From NCBI GenBank assembly GCA_964444375.1, contig CAYUGX010000018.1, positions 1 through 29,709 on the forward strand: a DNA stretch of 29,709 nt, written 5' to 3'. Position 1 is the first letter of the stretch. Each line of letters starts with the position of its first letter. Positions 23,686 through 29,709 of this stretch are shown piece by piece. The notes beneath the pieces are model-generated. The model saw only the letters and a program-made list of their open reading frames with translations, ran no database searches and was not told the DNA's origin. Both the position numbers and the translations under genes were made by a program. The DNA comes from JABHCC01 sp964444375. Lineage in GTDB: Bacteria; Bacteroidota; Bacteroidia; Bacteroidales; UBA12481.

Positions 23686-24962
23686 TCGCGTAAATAACTT
23701 GATTATGTCGTTCCCGTTCGCATAGAGGACCAGGGCCAACAACAGGATCATTCCGGTGATCTGGGCGTATTCCATGAATTTGTCACTGGGCCTACGACCG
23801 GTGATCATTTCAACAATCAGGAACAACACGTGGCCACCATCAAGGGCAGGAATGGGTAAAATATTTAAGACCGCCAGCATGATAGACAAAAAGGCCGTCA
23901 TATTCCAGAAGGTATTCCAGTTCCAATTTCCCGGAAAAATATTGCCAATGGCAATGAAGCCTCCGAGCGACTTATATGCTCCTGTTTCAGGTGTAAAGAC
24001 CAGTTTGAGATCTTTCAGGTAGGCCTTTATAGTTGCTACCCCCTTAGAAATACCTGCTGGGACTGAGGCAAAAAAGCCATAGCGAACTTCTTCAAGCTCA
24101 AAGAAGGTTCGAGGATCTACCGGATACATCCCAATTTTTCCATCCTTGGCTACAAGCACGGTAAATTCTTTTCGTTGCCCATTACGTTCAACCTCAAGTG
24201 CAATAGGCTCACCCTTGTGTTTTTCTATTTCGGGGCCAACCAATTCATAAAACCGCGCATCTTTCCCGTTAATTCCCACAATCCGATCACCAATTTCAAG
24301 CCCGGCAATCTGGGCCGGGGCGTCTTTCGTAAACTCTCTTACCTCAAACGGATAAGCATATTGAACGAAGCTCTTTTTTTCAATATACTGGGCAATGAAA
24401 TCGTCGGGTACTGTAATATCCATTCTTCTACCGCCTCGATCAATCTGAATGGTTTTCGCACCATTGTACACCATCTCTGGAACTATGTCGTGAAAGTCTT
24501 CAATATANNNNNNNNNNGGGCCAGGGTATCACATAAAATACCGAATTTGGCATTTTCAGTTGGCAGGTATTTTTCTCCCCAGGCAAAGAGTATCATCGAG
24601 TAGATAAAAAAGGCAAATATGATATTGAAAAGCACGCCTCCAAGCATAATGAGCAAGCGCTGTACAGATGGTTTAGACCTGAACTCATAGGGCTCTGGTT
24701 CTTTAGCCATTTGTTCTTTATCCATAGACTCATCTATCATTCCAGAAATCTTGACATAGCCCCCGAGTGGCAGCCAGCCCATACCGTATTCGGTATCGCC
24801 TCTTTTAAACTTAAACAGTGAGAACCAGGGATTAAAAAAGAGATAGAATTTCTCAACTCTGGTTTTAAATATTTTGGCAAAAGTAAAGTGACCGAGTTCG
24901 TGAATGATCACCAGGATCGACAAACTCAGGAGTAATTGCGCTGCTTTTATCAGTATAGTCAT
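23683..24962 (-). CDS. rseP: Site-2 intramembrane zinc metalloprotease RseP (interrupted by assembly gap)
   Basis: Inner-membrane protease that cuts substrates within the membrane, including anti-sigma factors and remnant signal peptides in other bacteria. The N-terminal part (24962 to 24519) begins MTILIKAAQLLLSLSILVIIHELGHFTFAK with the zinc motif H21-E22-xx-H25 inside the first membrane helix; a second helix lies at about 106-128. The C-terminal part holds a PDZ domain (DAPAQIAGLEIGDRIVGINGKD) and ends with the family motif ILPIPALDGGH in a membrane segment. Ten Ns at 24508-24517 split the gene and the two halves are in different frames, but both sides read as RseP right up to the Ns (IEDFHDIVPEMVYNG follows the gap). 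The true gap is therefore not 10 bases; roughly 15-20 residues appear to be missing. It starts 12 bases after dxr. Confidence 0.93.
24508..24517. other. Assembly gap (10 Ns) inside rseP
   Basis: Ten undetermined bases. The reading frames on the two sides do not agree across exactly 10 bases, although both sides encode RseP up to the edge. The number of Ns is therefore a placeholder of a scaffolder and not a measured length. Confidence 0.99.
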
Positions 24963-24974
24963 TTCTTGTTCAAA

Positions 24975-26141
24975 TTAATTAATCATTGACCTGGCAATGC
25001 TTCGTGCTTCCTGGTCTGAAACTATATAATCCTGAAAACCCGGATTCGCCAAAAAAGTTGAGCGATTCACGGTTTTTTCAATCAGGATGGGAATATCAAC
25101 AAATCGAATTTTCTCTTGCAAAAATGCTTCCACAGCAACCTCATTGGCCGCATTCATGACACATGGACAGTTTCCTTTTCTTTCCAGACACTCCCGCGCA
25201 ATACGTAAGTTGGGAAACCGATCTGGATCAGGCAACTCAAAATCGAGACTTGGATACTGGGAAAATGAGAAGCGCTCATGCGGTGCCGACAATCGCTTAG
25301 GAAAGGCCAAAGCATATTGAATAGGTAAGCGCATGTCTGGAAGCCCAAGTTGAGCTTTAACAGATCCATCACTGAATTCAACCATCGAATGAATGATAGA
25401 TTGTGGATGTACTACCACTTCAATTTGACTGGGAGTGACGTCGAACAACCATTTCGCTTCGATTACCTCAAGGCCCTTGTTCATCATAGTAGCTGAATCG
25501 ATGGTAATCTTATCACCCATGCACCAGTTTGGGTGATTTAAGGCTTCTTTACGGGTGACTTTTTCGATTTCAGCTTTTGATTTAGTGCGAAATGGACCAC
25601 CTGAGGCAGTGAGAATTATCTTATCGACCGGGTTATACTCCTCGCCGATCAGGCATTGGAACACTGCCGAATGTTCTGAATCAACTGGAATGATTGGTGT
25701 ACGGTATTCTTTGGCCAGGTTCATCACCAATTCACCGGCCACCACTAATGTCTCTTTATTTGCCAATGCAATGGCCTTGCCTGCTTTAATGGCCTGAAGT
25801 GTTGGAGAAAGTCCTGCAAAACCAACCATGGCAGTTAGGACCATGTCAATTGAATCTATCTGGACAATTTGTTCAAGCGCAGCAGCACCGGCAAAAACCT
25901 TAATATTGTAAGGATCTAAGGCTTCTCTTAAACAGCTGTAGTGGTCTTCATTAGCAATCACCACGGCATTGGGGAGGTGTTTTTGTGCCTGTTTAATTAA
26001 AAGATCTACATTCGAATTTGCCGTCAGCACCTCAACTTCAAACAATTCGGGATTCTGATCCATCACGTCGAGTGCCTGGGTGCCAATTGAACCTGTCGAT
26101 CCCAATATGGCTATTCGTTTTTTTGGGTATTGGTCTGGCAT
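24975..26141 (-). CDS. dxr: 1-deoxy-D-xylulose 5-phosphate reductoisomerase
   Basis: Converts DXP to 2-C-methyl-D-erythritol 4-phosphate with NADPH, the committed step of the non-mevalonate isoprenoid pathway (needed for undecaprenyl phosphate and the menaquinone tail). The 388 residues match the family. The NADPH-binding loop GSTGSIG is at 14-20, ANKETLVVAGE at about 127-137, and the metal ligands D154 and E156 lie in PVDSEHSAVFQ. The flexible-loop region (NHPNWCMGDKITIDSATMMNKGLEVIEAKWLF) with the third acidic ligand and the C-terminal NAANEVAVEAFL are also present. It starts 9 bases after the M23 gene and ends 12 bases before rseP; the dxr-rseP pairing is widespread in bacteria. All three probably share one transcript. 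Confidence 0.97.
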   Translation of the reverse strand: MPDQYPKKRIAILGSTGSIGTQALDVMDQNPELFEVEVLTANSNVDLLIKQAQKHLPNAVVIANEDHYSCLREALDPYNIKVFAGAAALEQIVQIDSIDMVLTAMVGFAGLSPTLQAIKAGKAIALANKETLVVAGELVMNLAKEYRTPIIPVDSEHSAVFQCLIGEEYNPVDKIILTASGGPFRTKSKAEIEKVTRKEALNHPNWCMGDKITIDSATMMNKGLEVIEAKWLFDVTPSQIEVVVHPQSIIHSMVEFSDGSVKAQLGLPDMRLPIQYALAFPKRLSAPHERFSFSQYPSLDFELPDPDRFPNLRIARECLERKGNCPCVMNAANEVAVEAFLQEKIRFVDIPILIEKTVNRSTFLANPGFQDYIVSDQEARSIARSMIN

Positions 26142-26150
26142 CGCCGGTGG

Positions 26151-27017
26151 CTATTCAAAAGAAATAAATTGTATGGGATCTATGGGTTTACCCTTATGCC
26201 ACAGCTCAAAGTGCAGGTGTGGCCCAGTTGTGATCTCTCCTGTATTGCCTACGATAGCAATGGCTTCGCCTGCTCTGATCAGGTCGCCTGGTTTCTTGAG
26301 CAATTCTTTATTATGACGATAGACTGAAATCAACTCATTCTCATGTTGGATTTGAATCAAATAGCCCGTTTCTGCCGTGTAATTCGCTAATAAAACGGTA
26401 CCATCCAAAACCGATTTCACCACCGGATCACCAGAGACCACTACATCAACTCCATAATGTTTGAGCTCTGGGTTGAATCGTCCGTTGATCATCCCTTGTA
26501 CTGGTGAGAAAAAGAACAAGTCGCTCAATGAACGAATTTCTGGGTTGGCTTCAAATAATGACAAATTATACCGTTGCTGTTCTTCCACTTCAAGCCGAAG
26601 CATCGAATCTTCTTTCGATCGATAATCCTGGATGTTCTGTGGATTTACCTGAACGGCTGGATCAGTTGACTCAAAACTTTCAGGGATTCCGCCACTCATG
26701 ATGGTCAAAATATTCTCGATGTATTGATCTTTCAAATACAACTGATGCTCGAGTGAATCAAGGCGGAGTGCGTTGAGTCGGATATCACGAGTGGTCTCTG
26801 CAGTGGGATATCCGGGAATCATTTCCTTAAGTGGTGTATAGACAATAAAGGCAATTATAACAGCCGTCATAACAATAATTGCAGTTGACAATACGGCAAT
26901 CACATTCAGCCGAGACAGACGCATAAACCACACTTCTTCGAAGGTGGTATCACGCATAATCACGAGCCGGTATTTGCTACGTAGCTTTTCGTATAGTTCT
27001 TTTCGTCTCCGGGCCAT
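26151..27017 (-). CDS. Membrane-anchored M23 family metallopeptidase
   Basis: Predicted peptidoglycan endopeptidase facing the periplasm. The 288-residue chain has a basic cytosolic start (MARRRKELYEKLRSKYRL), one membrane segment at about 38-60 (VIAVLSTAIIVMTAVIIAFIVY), a helical, probably coiled-coil stalk (about 73-155) and a C-terminal LytM/M23 domain (about 165-285). Zinc and catalytic residues are complete: H187 and D191 (KHYGVDVV), H235 (YRHNKELL), and H267/H269 (GPHLHFEL). This makes it likely to be an active enzyme and not a degenerate EnvC/NlpD-type activator. It heads M23-dxr-rseP, with a TATCTTTG box 17 bases before the ATG. The family in Bacteroidota includes cell-shape and division endopeptidases; the exact role here is unknown. 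Confidence 0.92.
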   Translation of the reverse strand: MARRRKELYEKLRSKYRLVIMRDTTFEEVWFMRLSRLNVIAVLSTAIIVMTAVIIAFIVYTPLKEMIPGYPTAETTRDIRLNALRLDSLEHQLYLKDQYIENILTIMSGGIPESFESTDPAVQVNPQNIQDYRSKEDSMLRLEVEEQQRYNLSLFEANPEIRSLSDLFFFSPVQGMINGRFNPELKHYGVDVVVSGDPVVKSVLDGTVLLANYTAETGYLIQIQHENELISVYRHNKELLKKPGDLIRAGEAIAIVGNTGEITTGPHLHFELWHKGKPIDPIQFISFE

Positions 27018-27034
27018 ACTACTTTTAACGGAGG

Positions 27035-27042
27035 CAAAGATA
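27035..27042 (-). promoter_or_regulatory. Candidate -7 box (TATCTTTG) for M23-dxr-rseP
   Basis: On the minus strand this reads TATCTTTG, the same octamer as in the rimP promoter and a full match to TAnnTTTG. It ends 17 bases before the M23 ATG, in the 30-base gap after the GH20 stop. No clear TTTG lies 19-20 bases upstream, where the GH20 coding end is. Confidence 0.5.
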
Positions 27043-27047
27043 AATAA

Positions 27048-28655
27048 TTATTGTTTGTAGTACTGGATTCCTTTGCGCTGCCATCTCTCGTAAAAGAATT
27101 GCAGGCTTTTCTTAAAACGGTTGTAATCTTTATTCCGATTAGAAGTCCATCCCACCTCAGCATAAGCTGCGAGTCTGGGGAAGACCTGCCGGTCTAAATC
27201 AGCAACGGTTGGAATCCATTCACTCCACATTTGACATCCGCTGCCAAGCACTTTGTGGTGGTATTTTTTTGCTAATCCATCCGGTAGGGGATTAAAAGCG
27301 TAGGCTTTTCTTAATGGAATAGAATTATAGCCATAATCGAGATAGGTACTCACATGATGTGAGTTAACAATGTCATAGCCATTAGTAACGGCTTCAGTCA
27401 CCAGATCGAGGCTGCCTTTCCAAAAATGAATAATCGCACTTTGGGCCAACGACTCTTTGCGTTCAAAATCCTCATCGGATTGCCATTCGTGGACATTGCT
27501 TCCCATAATCTCATTCCACCCCATCATCCGATAGTTCTTTGAATCAATGAAATTCGAGATGCGGTTGGTGAAATAGACTTGCAGATCAGCTGGAGATTTC
27601 AAACCGTTATTCCGCATAAATGCCTGAACCTGTGCAGATTCCTTCCAGGCGTCGAATTTAACTTCATCGCCACCAATGTGAATGACCTGACCCGGGAATA
27701 AGGCAATAACTTCGGCCAATACATCTTCAAGAAACTGGTAGACTCGTGGATCAGTGACATTATACGAATCAGGCAGTTTGCCAAATACCACCGGTACTTC
27801 AATGGCCTTACCAATGGTACCCAGCCAGGGATAGGCTGCAATGGCAGCAGAAGCGTGTCCGGGCATTTCAATTTCAGGCACAATCACGATGTGTCGATCG
27901 TTGGCATAAGCAATAATTTCCCGTATTTGGTCTTGGGTATAGAAGCCTCCATGGGGTCTTTCAGTGCGTTTTTCACTGTTCCAGCCGCCAGACTGCGTAT
28001 TCTTCCGAAACGCTCCTACTTCAGTGAGTTTGGGGTATTTCTTAATCTCAATCCGCCAGCCCTGGTCATCCGTCAGGTGCCAATGGAAGATATTCATTTT
28101 AAGCATGGCCATTTCGTCGAGTAACTTCTTTACCTGGTCAATTCCTTTGAAATGCCTGGCTTCATCTAGCATAAAGGCTCTCCAGGGGAAACGAGGAGAA
28201 TCGGTAATCGAAACGGCTTGAATCTCGACCTGCCTGGTTTGAGGCAACAAAGTGGCAGGCAACATTTGTCTTAGCGATTGCATCCCATAGAACACTCCGG
28301 TGGCGGTGGCTGCTTCGATTCTGATCGTTGTACTAGTGACCTGTATCCGATAGCCATCGTGTCCTAATTCACTGGCTAATGCTCTGACTCCAACCAGGTG
28401 AATCTTTTTCTGGGCCGCACGATTGATTTGAAGATTGAATGCCGGTTTGAGCATGACCTGCAGCATTTGGGCATTCGTTTCATTGATTGCATCGGCTTGA
28501 ATACCGGTCTTGGCATCCAGCACAAATGAACCGCGCTGCAGTTGAACCTGTGCAGGACGAGGAATGATATTCACTGATTGGCTATGTATCAAAGATTGTC
28601 CCATAATCAGAACTATTGCGAAAGTGGTCAGGTGTTTCATTGAGCTTGTAATCAT
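27048..28655 (-). CDS. Secreted beta-N-acetylhexosaminidase, glycoside hydrolase family 20
   Basis: Predicted exo-hydrolase that removes terminal GlcNAc or GalNAc residues from glycans such as chitin oligomers, by substrate-assisted catalysis. The 535-residue chain has a signal peptide (KHLTTFAIVLIMGQSLIHSQ, cleavage near residue 26) and a small GH20b-type domain (about 28-150) ahead of the TIM barrel (about 153-500). Markers are the early barrel motif FPWRAFMLDEARHF, HWHLTDDQGWRIEI, VPEIEMPGHASA, and the catalytic pair D330-E331 in IHIGGDEVKF; W in MWSEWI fits the sugar-binding site. The ATG at 28655 overlaps the preceding stop as TAATG; an ATG at 28640 would give a shorter but equally good signal peptide. 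Export is by Sec; there is no T9SS C-terminal domain. Periplasmic or extracellular location is inferred. Confidence 0.95.
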   Translation of the reverse strand: MITSSMKHLTTFAIVLIMGQSLIHSQSVNIIPRPAQVQLQRGSFVLDAKTGIQADAINETNAQMLQVMLKPAFNLQINRAAQKKIHLVGVRALASELGHDGYRIQVTSTTIRIEAATATGVFYGMQSLRQMLPATLLPQTRQVEIQAVSITDSPRFPWRAFMLDEARHFKGIDQVKKLLDEMAMLKMNIFHWHLTDDQGWRIEIKKYPKLTEVGAFRKNTQSGGWNSEKRTERPHGGFYTQDQIREIIAYANDRHIVIVPEIEMPGHASAAIAAYPWLGTIGKAIEVPVVFGKLPDSYNVTDPRVYQFLEDVLAEVIALFPGQVIHIGGDEVKFDAWKESAQVQAFMRNNGLKSPADLQVYFTNRISNFIDSKNYRMMGWNEIMGSNVHEWQSDEDFERKESLAQSAIIHFWKGSLDLVTEAVTNGYDIVNSHHVSTYLDYGYNSIPLRKAYAFNPLPDGLAKKYHHKVLGSGCQMWSEWIPTVADLDRQVFPRLAAYAEVGWTSNRNKDYNRFKKSLQFFYERWQRKGIQYYKQ

Positions 28656-29709
28656 TATTTACGTAAACCAAATTTAGTGATAATCAGATAATGATCTGAA
28701 GGAAAACCTGTTGGCCAGGATGAGATAACCCGGGTAGACTCATTTACCAATCCATCTCCCTTATAATACAATTGATCAATTCGTCGACCACCGCGGTGGG
28801 TGATTCCAGGATGTGAATCGACATCCGGGTAAAGGCTTCTGTATGCATCTGTAAATCCGGATTCAAGCATTTTTACTGAGGCCGGGCTCGAGCCCTGGTC
28901 GGTATGTGGCACGGCATTGAAATCACCTCCAAAGAGTACGTTTATTTCATTGGCCTGTTCGAAACGGTCTTTATGGAAATTATACACATTCTCGAATTGA
29001 TTCATTCCGTACCAGTTCGACATCACATAGATATATTGATCCTCACTCAGACGAACCTTAGCTGATACGTCCATGAACGAAGCCCCCATTGGAACATGAA
29101 TCTCTTCGATTGGGTACCTGCTGAGTACCGAAATATTTGATCCCTGGTTCAGGTAATCCCAATCAACCGAAGTGGCAAAATAGTAGCCCAATTCGGCGGC
29201 TATGAAATCCCCAGACGAGTAAGTTTCCTGCATCATCACCACATCAGCTCCCGATTCACTGATCATTTCTGCGATACGCATTCTTGAATCCCATCCATCA
29301 TCTGACAGGGTGAAATGCTTGCCGCCGTGAAAAATATTCCACACAGCTGCTGTTAAACTGGTCTTTCTCACTGGCGATGATTCTTGAAGTGTTTTGTTAA
29401 CGGCTTGATATGCTTTTTTTATCATTTGAGGTGTCAGTACCTCATTCCAGATTTTGAGTTCGTCGAGCAAAAAATCGGCTGCCGTAAATCGTTCTTTCTT
29501 GCCGTATTCTATTGCACGGGATTCGTTAATGGTAATTCTTCCGTTTTGCAGTGAATAGATTTTCAACAAAGGGGCCACTTGCATGAAAGTTGGGGCCTGG
29601 TGAACCGTGTATGGGTTTTTCATGAGGTCTGAGCGATAACGGGAAACGTTTTCAAGGCTCAGTGTGTTAAGAAACTCAGCCAATCGGGTAGTATCGGGCC
29701 CAGCCAGTG
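28655..29709 (-). CDS. LamG-like plus endonuclease/exonuclease/phosphatase domain protein, 5' end outside window
   Basis: The frame is open at the window edge (LAGPDTTRLAEFL... precedes the first possible start, a TTG at 29683), so the N-terminus is missing. The visible start ends a concanavalin/LamG-type jellyroll: FLLDELKIWNEVLTPQMIKKAYQ is the usual last strand and helix of that fold. An EEP-superfamily hydrolase follows with all catalytic landmarks: the asparagine in AVWNIFHGG, glutamate in VVMMQETY, DxN in GGDFNAVP, aspartate in GRRIDQLYY and the final PSDHYLI. Such proteins cleave phosphodiester bonds in nucleic acids, or act on phosphoinositide- or sphingomyelin-type substrates; the substrate here is not known. 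The pairing with a carbohydrate-binding-type fold and a GH20 neighbour (TAATG overlap) suggests a secreted protein, but no signal peptide is in view. Confidence 0.85.
   Translation of the reverse strand, partial: LAGPDTTRLAEFLNTLSLENVSRYRSDLMKNPYTVHQAPTFMQVAPLLKIYSLQNGRITINESRAIEYGKKERFTAADFLLDELKIWNEVLTPQMIKKAYQAVNKTLQESSPVRKTSLTAAVWNIFHGGKHFTLSDDGWDSRMRIAEMISESGADVVMMQETYSSGDFIAAELGYYFATSVDWDYLNQGSNISVLSRYPIEEIHVPMGASFMDVSAKVRLSEDQYIYVMSNWYGMNQFENVYNFHKDRFEQANEINVLFGGDFNAVPHTDQGSSPASVKMLESGFTDAYRSLYPDVDSHPGITHRGGRRIDQLYYKGDGLVNESTRVISSWPTGFPSDHYLIITKFGLRK

Noticed and set aside
24175..24603. Plus-strand open frame running through the N gap
   Set aside because: It is antisense to rseP, depends on the Ns having no stop codon, and shows no recognisable protein.
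23683..24962. rseP as a frameshifted pseudogene
   Set aside because: The break coincides with the Ns, and both flanks encode intact RseP motifs; an unmeasured gap explains it.
1..29709. Search for CRISPR arrays, tRNA or rRNA genes, insertion sequences, toxin-antitoxin or defence genes
   Set aside because: No spaced identical repeats, cloverleaf-like genes, transposase motifs or terminal inverted repeats were seen; nearly all sequence is covered by housekeeping genes.

Overview
The window is a compact, gene-dense stretch of a bacterial chromosome that reads as Bacteroidota. Three things point there: a full-length SprA (the type IX secretion and gliding outer-membrane protein found only in this phylum), an LpxC-FabZ fusion, and promoter-like boxes of the form TAnnTTTG close to many start codons. 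The futalosine-route menaquinone gene mqnC makes a Cytophagales-like lineage more likely than Bacteroidales; that is inference. A run of 10 Ns inside rseP shows this is a draft or metagenome scaffold. I see twenty protein genes and no RNA genes, mobile elements, CRISPR arrays or defence genes. No gap between genes reaches 300 bases.

Layout. (1) 1-625, plus: 3' part of thiL (thiamine phosphate kinase). (2) 638-5227, minus: lipid A operon in the order HD phosphohydrolase, lpxD, lpxC-fabZ, lpxA, ending convergently with thiL. (3) 5272-10271, plus: a strong promoter, a structured leader, then rimP, nusA and infB (ribosome maturation, transcription elongation/termination and translation initiation). 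This unit diverges from the lipid A operon. (4) 10336-21387, minus: pepA, pdxA, ruvA and sprA, very tightly spaced, then gcvH with its own promoter box. A double hairpin separates the convergent infB and gcvH. (5) 21476-22564, plus: mqnC, whose 3' end overlaps the next gene by 25 bases. (6) 22540-29709, minus: a LamG plus endonuclease/exonuclease/phosphatase protein (cut by the window edge), a GH20 hexosaminidase, a membrane-anchored M23 peptidase, dxr, rseP and a DUF4837 lipoprotein.

How it fits together. Most genes are housekeeping: envelope building (lpxA, C, D, fabZ, rseP, M23, dxr for isoprenoid precursors), gene expression (rimP, nusA, infB), repair (ruvA), cofactors (thiL, pdxA, mqnC), one-carbon metabolism (gcvH) and protein secretion (sprA). 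The only accessory-looking part is the right end, with a secreted GH20 and a LamG-EEP protein.

I found no clearly new multi-gene system. The most interesting unexplained structure is the leader of rimP-nusA-infB (about 5308-5367). It has a near-perfect promoter, a 7-bp GC hairpin followed by six Ts, and two tiny ORFs, one ending at the hairpin base and one overlapping the rimP GTG start. It looks like a transcription attenuator in front of the gene for a termination factor.
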